A stretch of DNA of 64,000 nucleotides from Oceanicola sp. (GCA_022447275.1 JAKVBK010000009.1:16150-80149); one strand, 5' to 3'; shown: positions 31,333-44,000, numbered from the stretch's first letter. The notes: generated from the letters alone by a model not told the origin. A program made the numbers and translations.

Positions 31333-31682
31333 ATTTTGAACTCCCAAAGTCTAAAACATCTGTGTTGGCTATAACACTGACCCTCCGGAAGTAGCAAAGG
31401 GGGACGAGAAATCTACCTCTGCTGCAGCTTTTTCGGAGGATGATGAATGCGCCCAACTCAATTGCGCTTTAGATGCCCAAGCTTGGGGCATTTTGCCTCG
31501 TTTTGGGGGGATTTTACCCTTCTGTGCGTCATCCGGTCGCGGATGCGCCGCATTGTCCGATAGACGCTCTATGTCGCCGAGTCTAAACGGGCGTGAGAAA
31601 AATCTTGCGCGCTGCGAGTCAGGCGCGCCATAGACCGTTTCGAATGGCTTAAGCCGCAACGCAATCTAGAGAGGGAATACCT
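31333..31682. other. Divergent intergenic region (outer-membrane protein / petA)
   Basis: This 350-bp stretch should hold the promoters of both flanking genes. A 12-bp perfect palindrome CCCAAGCTTGGG lies at 31476-31487 inside a larger ATGCCC...GGGCAT hairpin followed by TTTT. No convincing gene was found in it. GAGAGGGA just before 31683 is the petA ribosome site. Confidence 0.5.
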
Positions 31683-32246
31683 GTGTCCCAAGCCGAAGAT
31701 CACGAAGCAACGCGCCGCGACTTCCTGTACTACGCAACTGCCGGTGCCGGAGCTGTGACTGCTGGTGCCGCTGTCTGGCCTCTGGTCAACCAGATGAACC
31801 CGTCGGCGGACGTGCTTGCGCTGGCATCGATCCGCGTGGATGTGGGGGCCGTCGAAGAAGGCACCCAGATCACTGTCCTGTGGCAGGGCAAGCCCGTGTT
31901 CATCCGCCGCCGTACCGCCGATGAGATCGCCGCAGCGCGCGACGTGGATATGTCCGATCTGCAAGATCCGATCGCGCGCAACGACAACCTCAGCGATGGC
32001 GTCGACGCTACCGATGAGAACCGCGCACTTGACGAGGCCGGCGAATGGCTGGTGCAGATGGGCGTGTGTACACACCTTGGATGCGTTCCGCTGGGCGACG
32101 GCGCGGGCGAGTTCGGGGGCTGGTTCTGCCCCTGCCACGGTTCGCACTACGATACGGCCGGCCGCATTCGCAAAGGCCCGGCGCCGCAGAACCTGCTGGT
32201 ACCGCAGGCCGAATTTGTCGACGAAACAACAATTAAGCTTGGTTAA
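31683..32246 (+). CDS. petA: Ubiquinol-cytochrome c reductase, Rieske iron-sulfur subunit (187 aa)
   Basis: Carries the 2Fe-2S cluster of the cytochrome bc1 complex. Cluster ligands are C129-T-H131 with C134, and C149-P-C151-H152; the two Cys-His ligand boxes are complete. An N-terminal twin-arginine motif (R11-R12-D-F-L) and one hydrophobic anchor (about 16-36) indicate Tat-dependent membrane insertion. Translation starts at GTG, supported by GAGAGGGA. It is the first gene of petABC, with 15 bp to petB. Confidence 0.97.
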   Translation: MSQAEDHEATRRDFLYYATAGAGAVTAGAAVWPLVNQMNPSADVLALASIRVDVGAVEEGTQITVLWQGKPVFIRRRTADEIAAARDVDMSDLQDPIARNDNLSDGVDATDENRALDEAGEWLVQMGVCTHLGCVPLGDGAGEFGGWFCPCHGSHYDTAGRIRKGPAPQNLLVPQAEFVDETTIKLG

Positions 32247-32261
32247 GGGAGACCGCAGCTC

Positions 32262-33608
32262 ATGTCCGGAATTCCGCACGATCACTACGAACCGAAAAGC
32301 GGCTTCGAAAAGTGGCTCCACAGCCGCCTGCCGATCGTAGGCCTCGCCTATGATACATTGATGATCCCCACACCCAAAAACCTGAACTGGATGTGGATCT
32401 GGGGCATCGTCCTGACCTTTACCCTCGTGCTGCAGATCATCACTGGCATCGTGCTGGTGATGCATTACACGCCGCATGTGGATCTGGCCTTCGCCTCCGT
32501 CGAGCACATCATGCGCGACGTGAACGGTGGCCACATGATCCGCTACCTGCACATGAACGGCGCATCGCTGTTCTTCGTGGCGGTATATGCGCACATCTTC
32601 CGTGGCCTCTACTACGGCTCCTACAAGGCGCCGCGCGAAGTGACATGGATCATCGGCATGCTCATCTACCTGCTGATGATGGGCACCGCGTTCATGGGCT
32701 ACGTTCTGCCCTGGGGCCAGATGTCCTTCCACGGCACGGCTGTGATCACCGGCCTGTTCGGCGCGATCCCCTTCGTGGGCGAGGCGCTGCAGACATGGCT
32801 GCTGGGCGCATCCGCTGTTGGACAGCCCGCGCTGAACCGCTTCTTCTCGCTGCATTACCTGCTGCCCTTCGTGATTGCCGGCCTCGTGGCGGTGCACATC
32901 TGGGCCTTCCACAGCACCGGCAACAACAACCCAACCGGTGTTGAAGTGCGTCGGACATCCAAGGAAGAAGCAGAGCGCGACACCCTGCCGTTCTGGCCTT
33001 ACTTCGTGATCAAGGACCTGTTTGCACTGGCCGTGATCGGCGTTGTGTTCTTCGCCATCGTTGGCTTCATGCCCAACTACCTTGGCCACCCCGACAACTA
33101 CATCGAGGCAAACCCGCTGGCGACGCCTGCGCACATCGTGCCCGAATGGTACTTCCTGCCCTTCTACGCGATCCTGCGGGCCTTCACCGCCGATGTGTGG
33201 GTGGTGATCGCGGTTGAGTGGATCTCGTTCGGCGTGATCGACGCGAAGTTCTTCGGCGTGCTGGCCATGTTTGGTGCGATCGCTGTGATGGCGCTGGCGC
33301 CTTGGCTGGATACCTCCTCGGTGCGTTCGGGTCGGTATCGTCCGCAGTTCAAGATCTGGTTTGCACTGCTCGTAGCAGACTTCTTCTTCCTGATGTGGCT
33401 CGGCGCCATGCCGGCAGAAGAGCCCTATGCAAGCCTGTCGCTGCTCGCATCCACCTACTGGTTCGCCTACTTCCTGGTGATCCTGCCTCTGTTGGGTGTG
33501 ATCGAGAAGCCGCTGCCGACACCGTCAACCATCGAAGATGACTTCAAGGCCCACTACGGTGATGATCAAGGCGGCGCTGGTAGCTCTGCTGCGACCCCGG
33601 CCGAATAA
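32262..33608 (+). CDS. petB: Cytochrome b of the bc1 complex (448 aa)
   Basis: Membrane subunit with two haems and both quinone sites. The paired haem histidines are seen in the second and fourth helices (H-M-N-G-A-S and V-H-I-W-A-F-H-S regions), and the Qo-site motif P-E-W-Y-F-L-P is intact. Eight hydrophobic helices are present. The length fits the alphaproteobacterial form, which keeps the whole protein in one chain. The Shine-Dalgarno is AAGGGAG. It lies between petA and petC in the standard order. Confidence 0.97.
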   Translation: MSGIPHDHYEPKSGFEKWLHSRLPIVGLAYDTLMIPTPKNLNWMWIWGIVLTFTLVLQIITGIVLVMHYTPHVDLAFASVEHIMRDVNGGHMIRYLHMNGASLFFVAVYAHIFRGLYYGSYKAPREVTWIIGMLIYLLMMGTAFMGYVLPWGQMSFHGTAVITGLFGAIPFVGEALQTWLLGASAVGQPALNRFFSLHYLLPFVIAGLVAVHIWAFHSTGNNNPTGVEVRRTSKEEAERDTLPFWPYFVIKDLFALAVIGVVFFAIVGFMPNYLGHPDNYIEANPLATPAHIVPEWYFLPFYAILRAFTADVWVVIAVEWISFGVIDAKFFGVLAMFGAIAVMALAPWLDTSSVRSGRYRPQFKIWFALLVADFFFLMWLGAMPAEEPYASLSLLASTYWFAYFLVILPLLGVIEKPLPTPSTIEDDFKAHYGDDQGGAGSSAATPAE

Positions 33609-33631
33609 AGACACGAAAAGGAACGTCTCCA

Positions 33632-34444
33632 ATGTTCAAGAAAGCCATCGTGTCCGCTGTTTTGGCGCTCTCCCTTACGGGGGGCGCCGCCCACGCCGCT
33701 GGCGGTGCGGGTTACGTGAAGGACTACGATTTCTCATTTGAAGGGCCGTTTGGCACTTTCGATCAGATGCAGCTACAGCGCGGCCTCCAAGTCTACACTG
33801 AAGTGTGCTCCAGCTGTCACGGCCTGAAATACGTGCCGTTGCGCACGCTTGCTGACGAGGGTGGCCCACAGCTGCCTGAGGATCAGGTGCGCGCTTATGC
33901 TGAGTTCTACGAAGTATGGGATCCGCTTCTGTATGATGGCGAGGGGGATTTCCGCCCTGCCATACCTTCGGACAACTTCCCTGAGGTGACATCCGCCGGC
34001 GCACCGGACCTGTCGATGATGGCCAAGGCCCGCGCGGGCTTCCACGGCCCCTACGGCACCGGCATCAGCCAGTTGATCAACGGCATGGGCGGCGCGGAGT
34101 ATATCGCGTCCTTGTTGGCGGGATATACGGGCGAAGAGAAAGAAGAGGCCGGGGCGGTGCTCTATGAGAACACGGCCTATCCCGGTGGCTGGATTTCTAT
34201 GTCGCCGCCGCTTTGGGGCGATGATGTGGAATACATCGACGGCTCGCCCACGGATGTGGAAGATCTGGCCCAAGACGTGGCCGCCTTCCTGATGTGGACA
34301 GCCGAGCCCAAGATGATGGCGCGCAAAGAGGCCGGCTTTGTCGGCGTTGTGTTCCTCTCGGTGCTTTCGGTGCTGCTGTACCTGACCAACAAGCGCCTGT
34401 GGGCGCCGGTCAAGGCACGGGCCAAGGGCATGCCAGCAGAGTGA
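33632..34444 (+). CDS. petC: Cytochrome c1 of the bc1 complex (270 aa)
   Basis: Signal peptide (about 1-21, ending A-H-A), haem c attachment motif C-S-S-C-H, a likely axial Met in S-M-S-P-P-L, and a C-terminal membrane anchor ([11 protein letters not shown]). Passes electrons from the Rieske protein to soluble cytochrome c in the periplasm. It is the last gene of petABC and is followed by a strong terminator. Confidence 0.97.
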   Translation: MFKKAIVSAVLALSLTGGAAHAAGGAGYVKDYDFSFEGPFGTFDQMQLQRGLQVYTEVCSSCHGLKYVPLRTLADEGGPQLPEDQVRAYAEFYEVWDPLLYDGEGDFRPAIPSDNFPEVTSAGAPDLSMMAKARAGFHGPYGTGISQLINGMGGAEYIASLLAGYTGEEKEEAGAVLYENTAYPGGWISMSPPLWGDDVEYIDGSPTDVEDLAQDVAAFLMWTAEPKMMARKEAGFVGVVFLSVLSVLLYLTNKRLWAPVKARAKGMPAE

Positions 34445-34469
34445 TCTGCACCCTTTGAAAAACAGCTTG

Positions 34470-34501
34470 GAACGCGGTCCCTCGGGGCCGCGTTCTTTTT
34501 T
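34470..34501 (+). terminator. Rho-independent terminator of petABC
   Basis: GAACGCGG (34470-34477) pairs with CCGCGTTC (34488-34495), extended inward by CCC/GGG, and is followed by six T. It lies 26 bp after the petC stop. Confidence 0.9.
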
Positions 34502-34609
34502 GTGCGGTGCCGTTCTGAACCCTTCCCCTACGGTTCGGATATCGTTGAATTCGGCCGTATTTTTTGCTATGCAGAAGCATCACCAAAATTCAGGAGAAAG
34601 GAGGCGCCC

Positions 34610-34815
34610 ATGGGGGAATACGTCTAGGTATTTTGTGTTTTGAGCTGGGGTTTGTCTGGCTGATCTATTTCTGCTTCGGCCTCGCTGCCAAGTATGACAT
34701 GCCCGTCTGGTTGACCACGACCTTGATCATTGCCGTGGACAGGCTGGTGTCTTTCATAACCTCTCATGCCGATGCGCGCCGTCGCCGCCTTGCTGACAGG
34801 CAGCGTGAGGGTTAA
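34610..34815 (+). pseudogene. Small membrane protein with an apparent frameshift
   Basis: An ATG at 34610 has a very strong Shine-Dalgarno (AAAGGAGG, 6-7 nt away) but its frame stops after five codons. The frame that continues encodes one clear membrane helix (about 20 residues around L-I-Y-F-C-F-G-L), then P-V-W-L-T-T-T-L-I-I-A-V-D-R-L and a basic C-terminus. The two are joined if one G is added to the run of five G at 34612-34616, giving a 68-residue protein. Without that, the only starts in the good frame are weak TTG codons (34564 or 34633). It may be a sequencing error, a real mutation or a slippage site. The family was not recognised. Confidence 0.5.
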
Positions 34816-34842
34816 GCGTATCCCCAGAGAGGGAGTCCCGTC

Positions 34843-35946
34843 ATGAGCTTCAACACATTCGGACATCTGTTTCGCGTCACCACGTGGGGCGAAAGCCATG
34901 GTCCGGCCCTCGGGGCAACCGTGGACGGCTGCCCACCGGGTGTGCCCGTGACGGCAGAAGCAATCCAGCACTGGATGGATAAGCGCAAGCCCGGCCAAAG
35001 CAAGTACACCACCCAACGCCGAGAGCCAGACACTGTTGAAATCCTGTCTGGGGTGTTTGACGGGGTGAGCACAGGCACACCGATCCAGTTGATGATCCGC
35101 AACACGGATCAACGCTCCAAGGATTACGGGGATATCGCCGAGAAATTTCGGCCAGGACATGCGGATATCACCTACTGGCAAAAATACGGTATTCGTGACT
35201 ACCGCGGGGGCGGGCGCTCTTCGGCGCGCGAAACGGCTGCGCGTGTCGCTGCAGGGGGGATCGCCCGCGCTGCTTTGGAGCTACTGGCGCCGCAGGTGCG
35301 GGTTACAGGCTACATGGTGCAGATGGGGACCCAGAGCATTGATCGGGCCCGGTTCGACTGGGACGAGATCGCCCGCAATCCATTTTGGGTTCCCGATGCC
35401 AAAGCGGCTGCGGAATGGGCAGGCTATCTCGATGGTTTACGCAAGTCTGGCGACAGCGTTGGCGCGGTTATCGAGGTGACAGCCAGCGGCGTGCCCGAGG
35501 GCCTGGGGGCGCCGATCTATGGCAAGCTGGACACCGATCTTGCCGCCGCAATGATGTCTATCAACGCGGTCAAAGGGGTTGAGATTGGCGACGGCATGGC
35601 TGCAGCGGCCCTCACGGGTGTTCAGAACGCCGATGAGATCTCCATGGGGGAGGATGGACGGCCCGTCTATGGCAGCAACCACGCAGGCGGCATCTTAGGC
35701 GGTATCTCGACTGGCCAAGACATCGTGGTCCGCTTCTCGGTAAAGCCCACAAGTTCCATTCTGGCGACACGCAAGACGATCACAAAAGCTGGCTCCGAGA
35801 CGGAGATCATTACCAAAGGGCGGCACGATCCATGTGTCGGAATCCGAGCTGTCCCTGTTGCCGAAGCTATGGCGGCCTGTGTTATCCTGGACCATCTTTT
35901 GCTTGATCGTGGGCAAACGGGCGGCATACGCGGCGCGATTGGCTGA
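34843..35946 (+). CDS. aroC: Chorismate synthase (367 aa)
   Basis: Last step of the shikimate pathway: removes phosphate from 5-enolpyruvylshikimate-3-phosphate using reduced FMN. Family signatures are visible: T-W-G-E-S-H-G near the start, [16 protein letters not shown] in the middle, and the region around R-H-D-P-C at the end. The length is typical. The Shine-Dalgarno GAGAGGGAG precedes the ATG. The short membrane-protein gene lies just upstream and could share its transcript. Confidence 0.97.
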   Translation: MSFNTFGHLFRVTTWGESHGPALGATVDGCPPGVPVTAEAIQHWMDKRKPGQSKYTTQRREPDTVEILSGVFDGVSTGTPIQLMIRNTDQRSKDYGDIAEKFRPGHADITYWQKYGIRDYRGGGRSSARETAARVAAGGIARAALELLAPQVRVTGYMVQMGTQSIDRARFDWDEIARNPFWVPDAKAAAEWAGYLDGLRKSGDSVGAVIEVTASGVPEGLGAPIYGKLDTDLAAAMMSINAVKGVEIGDGMAAAALTGVQNADEISMGEDGRPVYGSNHAGGILGGISTGQDIVVRFSVKPTSSILATRKTITKAGSETEIITKGRHDPCVGIRAVPVAEAMAACVILDHLLLDRGQTGGIRGAIG

Positions 35947-35978
35947 CGCGGGAGCGCCGCGTGCCGGGGCGCCCGCGG

Positions 35979-36104
35979 CGCGGGGGGGCTTTGCCCCCGT
36001 CCTTGCGGACTCCCCCAGAGTTTCGGAAGACAAAGACAGCTATTAGTCTTTGTCTTTGAAATACTCCGGGGGTAGGCCGAAGGCCAGGGGGGCTGGCCCC
36101 CCTT
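35979..36104. repeat. Dispersed intergenic repeat A with bidirectional hairpin
   Basis: Between the converging aroC and winged-helix genes. GGGGGC/GCCCCC hairpins flank a perfect 11-bp inverted repeat, AAGACAAAGAC (36027-36037) with GTCTTTGTCTT (36046-36056), and the core AATACTCCGGGGG follows at 36060-36072. The core recurs at 39715, 41869 and 46369. The position and stems fit a bidirectional terminator. Confidence 0.65.
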
Positions 36105-36110
36105 GAGCGT

Positions 36111-36758
36111 TCAGATCATGCGAATTGCGGCCGGGTCTACAGAGAGTACATAGCCCCGGCGGGCAATAGTTCTGACCAGCATTTCGGCGACCATCTGGTT
36201 GCCAAGGCTGTCGCGGAGGCGTTTGACTCGGGTCGCGCCAGCGGCTTCTTCGCAGTCAGACTCGTCTCTGCCTTGTATCATGGCTTCAAGGGCAGCGCCG
36301 GTCATCACATCGCCATCCATACGTGCCTCAGCCAAGACGGCAAGTGTTTCAATCGCCGCTTCCGTGAGTTTGAACTCCATGTCGTTGAGATAGACGGAGC
36401 GTTCGGCACGGCTGACGATCAGAGAGGTCACCTGCAAGCCGGCACGTTCGATCTCGCCCACGCGTCGGTTCAGCATCACCAAGGTGACGAGCAGCCCGAG
36501 AGCGGCCACCAGCAGCGCTGCTGAAAAGACCAGCAAGACAAAGATCACCACCCTGTAGCTGGCCAGCACATCCGAGAACGCTGTGCCTGACTGCGCGAGA
36601 ATCTCGAGCAGTTTGATCTCAGCGGCTGATGTCAGATCGTCGTTCTCGACAAATAGCCTCTCAACCCGCGCGTTGAACGCATTTGCATCGGGCAGATTGA
36701 AAAACAGCAAAAGCGCTGCGATGCCAAGGATCGCAATGATGCCGATCAGCCCGAACAT
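36111..36758 (-). CDS. Membrane-anchored protein with C-terminal winged helix (about 215 aa)
   Basis: Two hydrophobic helices (first just after the chosen start, second about 75 residues later) flank a periplasmic-size segment. The C-terminal ~90 residues resemble an OmpR/PhoB-type winged helix: R-V-K-R-L-R-D-S-L-G followed by L-V-R-T-I-A-R-R-G-Y-V-L. This would be a membrane-bound DNA-binding protein with its DNA-binding domain at the C-terminus, the reverse of ToxR. The frame is open back to an ATG at 36863, but that start would overlap the upstream gene by 77 bp and no start has a clear Shine-Dalgarno, so the N-terminus is uncertain. Its target is unknown. Confidence 0.7.
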   Translation of the reverse strand: MFGLIGIIAILGIAALLLFFNLPDANAFNARVERLFVENDDLTSAAEIKLLEILAQSGTAFSDVLASYRVVIFVLLVFSAALLVAALGLLVTLVMLNRRVGEIERAGLQVTSLIVSRAERSVYLNDMEFKLTEAAIETLAVLAEARMDGDVMTGAALEAMIQGRDESDCEEAAGATRVKRLRDSLGNQMVAEMLVRTIARRGYVLSVDPAAIRMI

Positions 36759-36786
36759 AACGATACGGGCGCCAGATCGGCGAGCG

Positions 36787-37077
36787 TCAGTAACGGAGGA
36801 AGAAGGTGCCTGCACTTTTTTGTCTCTGATCCAATCCTGCTTCGTCAAAAACGGATACCACATTCAGAAGTTGCCAGCCATCGCGTGCCACGCGGGGTGC
36901 GATTTCGCGGGCTGCAGACTTGGGGGTGCAAGGCCCCTCAATCTGTGCCACGCCGTAATGCAGCTTCAGGGGATTGTCGCGCTTGGCCTTGTAATCAGCA
37001 AAACAGGCGGCCCCTGCAGGGGCGGCTGTTGCCATGCCAAGGCCAGCGATCAGCAGAAGTGTTTCGAGACGTTTCAT
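36787..37077 (-). CDS. Small secreted protein (96 aa)
   Basis: A signal peptide (M-K-R-L then a hydrophobic run, ending about residue 23 at P-A-G-A) precedes a short soluble domain with two cysteines, C25 and C50, that could form a disulfide in the periplasm. The end reads F-F-L-R-Y. I believe similar short proteins occur in other Rhodobacteraceae, but no function is known to me. It ends 28 bp before the preferred start of the winged-helix gene and could be in one transcript with it. Confidence 0.7.
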   Translation of the reverse strand: MKRLETLLLIAGLGMATAAPAGAACFADYKAKRDNPLKLHYGVAQIEGPCTPKSAAREIAPRVARDGWQLLNVVSVFDEAGLDQRQKSAGTFFLRY

Positions 37078-37249
37078 GCCTTCCACTGTGCTGTGGCGCG
37101 ACTTGATATTCAATAACACACCCTCTGCAGGCCCAGTGATATGCGATTTCAATGGCCTGAAATTGCCTGACAGGCAGCGCTGGCCCCACCTTCCCCCCAT
37201 CGCATCACAGCCGGGTGCAGCCCGGCCCCAGATTTCAGGGAGATCCCCC

Positions 37250-37654
37250 ATGATCAAGACAGTCGCTGCCACAATCCTTGCTGCCACCCTTGCAGTGAGC
37301 AGCCTTGCCCCCACGCGGGCCCACGCCGCCGACGCAGATGAAGTTGCGCGTTTTCTGTTCGGAGCGGCGGCCCTGGCGATTATCGTCAATGGCCTCAAGG
37401 ATAAGAAAAAGCCCGCGGTCCGCCCGCACCCCGATACTGGACGACGCGCTGTGCCTGCGTCCTGCCGCCGAACGGTTGAGACAAACCGCGGGCGTCGGGC
37501 GGTGTTTGGCGTGCCGTGCCTGCGCAGGGAAGGTGTTGCGCTTGCGCGTCTGCCGTCTCGTTGCCTGCGGACGGTCGACCTGCCCCGTCGCACCATTGAT
37601 GCCTATGGCCAGCGCTGCCTGCTCAACAACAACGTGCAGATTGCCCGCAGATGA
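37250..37654 (+). CDS. Secreted Arg-rich protein of unknown function (134 aa)
   Basis: Signal peptide of about 26 residues ending A-H-A, a second hydrophobic stretch (about 35-48), a basic K-D-K-K-K linker, then an arginine-rich domain with four cysteines (two early, two late), which suggests two disulfides. GGGAG lies 7 nt before the ATG. Divergent from the previous gene and closed by a strong terminator, so it is its own transcription unit. No family recognised. Confidence 0.7.
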   Translation: MIKTVAATILAATLAVSSLAPTRAHAADADEVARFLFGAAALAIIVNGLKDKKKPAVRPHPDTGRRAVPASCRRTVETNRGRRAVFGVPCLRREGVALARLPSRCLRTVDLPRRTIDAYGQRCLLNNNVQIARR

Positions 37655-37706
37655 GCGTATCTGTCGAGGGGCACCAACGTCCCGTCTGGTGCCGGACCGG
37701 CAGGGA

Positions 37707-37736
37707 GGGCGGAGCGCATGGGCTCCGCCCTTTTTT
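37707..37736 (+). terminator. Rho-independent terminator
   Basis: Perfect 9-bp stem GGGCGGAGC (37707-37715) with GCTCCGCCC (37722-37730) and six T. It lies 52 bp after the secreted-protein stop and before rnhB, which rules out rnhB starts upstream of it. Confidence 0.9.
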
Positions 37737-37776
37737 GGTTGGTTGCAAATCCATGCCTTCGGTTTCAGACAGGGGC

Positions 37777-38419
37777 ATGGCCAAAACACACGCAACGCCC
37801 GATTTCCAGTTTGAAGCCCAGCTCTATGAGGGGGCGGAAGGCCCCGTTGCCGGAGTGGACGAGGTCGGGCGCGGCCCCTTGGCGGGCCCGGTGACCGCGG
37901 CTGCGGTTATCCTCGACCCAAAGGCCATCCCCGATGGGTTGAATGACAGCAAAAAGCTCACGGCCCGCAAGCGCGCAGAACTGGCCGAAGCGCTTGCCGA
38001 TGTGGCGCAGGTCTCGATCGTGCATGTGAGCGTGGAAGAAATTGATGCGCTCAATATCCTGCAGGCCTCCATGGTGGCGATGCGCCGGGCCATAGCAGGG
38101 CTTGCTGACCAGCCCGGTCATGCGCTTGTGGATGGCAACAGGGTGCCTGAGGGGCTGCTTTGCCCGGCCACTGCGCTTGTGAAGGGCGATGCGCGCAGCC
38201 TGTCAATCGCGGCGGCATCCATTGTGGCGAAACAGGCGCGCGATGCGCTTATGGCCGAACTGGACCTGTCTTTTCCCGGTTATGGCTGGGCTCAGAACGC
38301 AGGCTATCCAACAAAAGCGCATCTAAATGCGCTGCAAGATTTGGGGGTGACCCCACATCATAGGCGTTCCTTTGCACCCATACGCAATATGTTGTGTGGC
38401 CAATCTGCCATAAAGCCTT

Positions 38420-38421
<2 letters not shown>
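37777..38421 (+). CDS. rnhB: Ribonuclease HII (214 aa)
   Basis: Cuts RNA in RNA-DNA hybrids and removes single ribonucleotides from DNA. The metal-site motif [16 protein letters not shown] is intact, as is the later D-G-N-R segment and the H-R-R-S-F C-terminal motif. Starts at 37753 (222 aa) and 37777 are both possible; neither has a good Shine-Dalgarno. rnhB immediately before ccrM is a common alphaproteobacterial order. Confidence 0.95.
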
Positions 38422-39649
<1,228 letters not shown>

Positions 39650-39668
39650 GTTTTGGCATGACGCGGGC

Positions 39669-39697
39669 GCTGGAACCGGGGCGTTCCAGCGCTTTTT
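39669..39697 (+). terminator. Rho-independent terminator of ccrM
   Basis: GCTGGAAC (39669-39676) pairs with GTTCCAGC (39683-39690), followed by GCTTTTT. It is 20 bp after the ccrM stop. Confidence 0.85.
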
Positions 39698-39728
39698 CGG
39701 GGCTCTGCCCCGGACCCCGGAGTATTTT
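39698..39728 (-). repeat. Dispersed intergenic repeat B
   Basis: A CGGGGC-TCT-GCCCCG hairpin (39698-39712) followed by CCCCGGAGTATTTT (39715-39728), which is the reverse complement of the repeat core seen in copies A, C and D. Confidence 0.6.
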
Positions 39729-39766
39729 CGCCAAGGCGAATGGCTGATTGTCAGGGGCTGACGTAG

Positions 39767-41854
<2,088 letters not shown>

Positions 41855-41868
41855 TGTTCTGCTAGACT

Positions 41869-41926
41869 GTCTTTGTCTTGTGAAACTCCGGGGGAGGCAG
41901 CGTAGCTGCCGGGGGCAGAGCCCCCT
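41869..41926 (+). repeat. Dispersed intergenic repeat C
   Basis: GTCTTTGTCTTGTGAAACTCCGGGGG begins at 41869 (the first 20 bases match copy A closely) and is followed by short GGCAG/CTGCC and GGGGGC/GCCCCC hairpins up to about 41925. It lies between fadH and the amtB terminator. Confidence 0.6.
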
Positions 41927-41983
41927 TGCCGAAGTGTATGCGTTCGCAGGTCATCCTGCCGACTTCTATGAAACACTGAAAAC

Positions 41984-42015
41984 AAAAAGCCCCGGGCGAT
42001 GCGCTCGCCCGGGGC
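41984..42015 (-). terminator. Rho-independent terminator of amtB
   Basis: An 11-bp perfect stem, GCCCCGGGCGA (41989-41999) with TCGCCCGGGGC (42005-42015), is followed on the minus strand by TTTTTGTTTT. It lies 24 bp after the amtB stop. Confidence 0.9.
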
Positions 42016-42039
42016 CAGTTTGGACTGACAGGAAGGGTA

Positions 42040-43350
42040 TCAGCCCTTGGAGAAGTCCGGATAGGCTTCCATGCCCAGTTCGGCCATATCGAGCCCTGCA
42101 AGCTCCGCGTCTTCGCTCACCCGGATGCCCATCACCATCTTCAGGATGATCCACACCACCAGCGAGGCAGCGAAGGTGAACACGCCGTAGGCAACGATGC
42201 CGGTCAGCTGCGCCATGAGGTTGGCCTCGGTGTTGTAGAAGATCACGGCGATCGTGCCCCAGATACCTGCGAAGAGGTGTACCGGGATCGCGCCGACCAC
42301 GTCATCGATCTTCATCTTGTCGAGCATCGGCACGGTCAGCACGACGATCACACCACCTACGGCGCCGATCCACAGGGACCCAAACAGCGTCGGGGCAAGC
42401 GGTTCTGCGGTGATCGACACCAGACCAGCCAGTGCGCCGTTCAGCACCATGGTCAGGTCAGGCTTCTTGTACATCACCTGGGTCAGGATCAGTGAGGTAA
42501 CAGCACCGGCCGCGGCGGCCATGTTCGTGTTGGCGAAGATACGCGACACATCAGAGACGTCGCCCACGGTGCCCATGGCCAGCTGCGAGCCGCCATTGAA
42601 ACCAAACCAGCCGAGCCACAGGATGAACGTACCGAGCGTTGCAAGCGCCAAGTTGGAGCCGGGCATCGGGTTGATACGGCCGTCCTTGTACTTACCCAAG
42701 CGCGGGCCAAGGATGATGGCACCTGCCAGAGCGGCCCAGCCACCCACGGAGTGCACAACGGTAGATCCTGCAAAGTCAGAGAAACCGCGTGCGTCCAGCC
42801 AGCCGCCACCCCACTTCCACGAGCCAGAAATCGGATACATGAAGCCGGTCAGAACGATGACGAAGATCAGGAAAGGCCACAGCTTGATCCGCTCTGCCAG
42901 AGCACCGGACACGATGGACGCAGTGGCAGCAACAAACACCAACTGGAAGAAGAAGTCAGAGCCAACAGAGGCGTAGTCAAGGGCTGCGTCAGCGGCAGCA
43001 ACACCAACCGGATCGAGCACTGTCTGGCCGCCGATGGCGAAGTAGCCGTTGAAGTCACCGGGGTACATCGTGTTGAAGCCCACCATCCAGTACATGATGG
43101 CTGCAATTGAGAAGAGTGCGATGTTCTTCGTCATCTGCATGGTGACGTTTTTCGAACGCACCAATCCGCCTTCAAGCATGGCAAAGCCTGCGGCCATGAA
43201 GAAGACAAGGAAACCCGCCATGCAGAACAGCAGGGTTGTCATGATGTAGGGGCCAATCTCGTCGAATGACGGGGCCGCGTCTTGTGCAAAGCCCATGGTG
43301 GGCAGCGCAACCGCGACAGCCGCCAGGGGAAGAAGCTTGGTAAGTTTCAT
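42040..43350 (-). CDS. amtB: Ammonium transporter AmtB (436 aa)
   Basis: Inner-membrane ammonium channel. A cleavable signal peptide (about 1-22) and about 11 hydrophobic helices are seen, with the family segments A-M-L-E-G-G-L-V-R-S-K-N and the conserved D-F-A-G-S-T-V-V-H-S-V-G-G pore motif with its His. The second pore His lies in P-V-H-L-F-A-G-I-W-G. It follows glnK by 35 bp on the same strand, the standard regulatory pair in which GlnK blocks AmtB when nitrogen is plentiful. Confidence 0.96.
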   Translation of the reverse strand: MKLTKLLPLAAVAVALPTMGFAQDAAPSFDEIGPYIMTTLLFCMAGFLVFFMAAGFAMLEGGLVRSKNVTMQMTKNIALFSIAAIMYWMVGFNTMYPGDFNGYFAIGGQTVLDPVGVAAADAALDYASVGSDFFFQLVFVAATASIVSGALAERIKLWPFLIFVIVLTGFMYPISGSWKWGGGWLDARGFSDFAGSTVVHSVGGWAALAGAIILGPRLGKYKDGRINPMPGSNLALATLGTFILWLGWFGFNGGSQLAMGTVGDVSDVSRIFANTNMAAAAGAVTSLILTQVMYKKPDLTMVLNGALAGLVSITAEPLAPTLFGSLWIGAVGGVIVVLTVPMLDKMKIDDVVGAIPVHLFAGIWGTIAVIFYNTEANLMAQLTGIVAYGVFTFAASLVVWIILKMVMGIRVSEDAELAGLDMAELGMEAYPDFSKG

Positions 43351-43385
43351 TGTTCAGTTACCCTTTGGAAGTTGACGTGGGCGCC

Positions 43386-43724
43386 TTACAGCGCGTCGTC
43401 ATTTGTCTCGCCGGTGCGCACACGAACGGCCTGATCTACGTCGAGGACGAAGATCTTGCCGTCACCGATCTTGTCGGTCTTGGCGGTTTTCTGGACAGTC
43501 TCGACCACTTGGTCCGCCATGGATGCGGCGACCACGATCTCCAACTTTACTTTTGGCACAAAGTTCACGGCGTACTCTGCACCGCGATAGATTTCGGTAT
43601 GTCCGGACTGTGAGCCAAAGCCTTTGATCTCGGTGACCATCATTCCGCGTACGCCAATGGCGGTGAGCGCCTCGCGCACCTCCTCCAGCTTGAACGGCTT
43701 GATCGCTGCAATGATCAGTTTCAC
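43386..43724 (-). CDS. glnK: Nitrogen regulatory protein P-II (112 aa)
   Basis: Trimeric signal protein that senses 2-oxoglutarate and ATP/ADP. The GTG at 43724 is chosen because GGAGGGA sits 8 nt upstream and it gives the standard 112-residue length with K-L-I-I-A-A-I-K-P-F at the N-terminus. Uridylylation Tyr51 is present in the T-loop (G-A-E-Y), and the C-terminal region I-G-D-G-K-I-F-V is intact. Named GlnK because it is paired with amtB; no glutamine synthetase gene is adjacent. Confidence 0.95.
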   Translation of the reverse strand: MKLIIAAIKPFKLEEVREALTAIGVRGMMVTEIKGFGSQSGHTEIYRGAEYAVNFVPKVKLEIVVAASMADQVVETVQKTAKTDKIGDGKIFVLDVDQAVRVRTGETNDDAL

Positions 43725-43855
43725 GTTTCTTTCCCTCCGTTGCGGCCGCGCGATAGGACAGGCGGCGAGCAGTTCACACGCCATCTGTCTCACCAGCCCG
43801 CGCAGCGTCTCGCAAGAAAAGGGAGGGGTTACCTAGGTGCTGAAACAGCGCAATC

Positions 43856-43873
43856 TGCACAATTTTTGCACAA
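43856..43873. promoter_or_regulatory. TGCACAA direct repeat in the glnK / penicillin-binding protein divergent region
   Basis: TGCACAA occurs at 43856-43862 and again at 43867-43873, spaced by 11 bp, about one helical turn, in an A/T-rich stretch 130-150 bp before glnK and on the other side of the penicillin-binding protein. It could be an operator. A clear sigma-54 (GG-N10-GC) promoter was not found. Confidence 0.35.
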
Positions 43874-44000
43874 ATAATGTGTCATGACTAAAAATTAGGC
43901 GGCCAAAGAAGGAAGATGACGCTGCGCAGAGCCTCCACATTCGCTTATGAATGGTTACATAAGGGCGCAAAATCGCGTGCATTCGAGATCGGGCAGGAAA

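Noticed and set aside
31569-33134. 521-codon minus-strand frame opposite petA and petB
   Set aside because: It mirrors the codon pattern of two certain genes in high-G+C DNA and has no recognised domain or ribosome site.
43725-44000. Sigma-54 promoter for glnK
   Set aside because: The best candidates lack the GG-N10-GC spacing; only the TGCACAA repeat remains.
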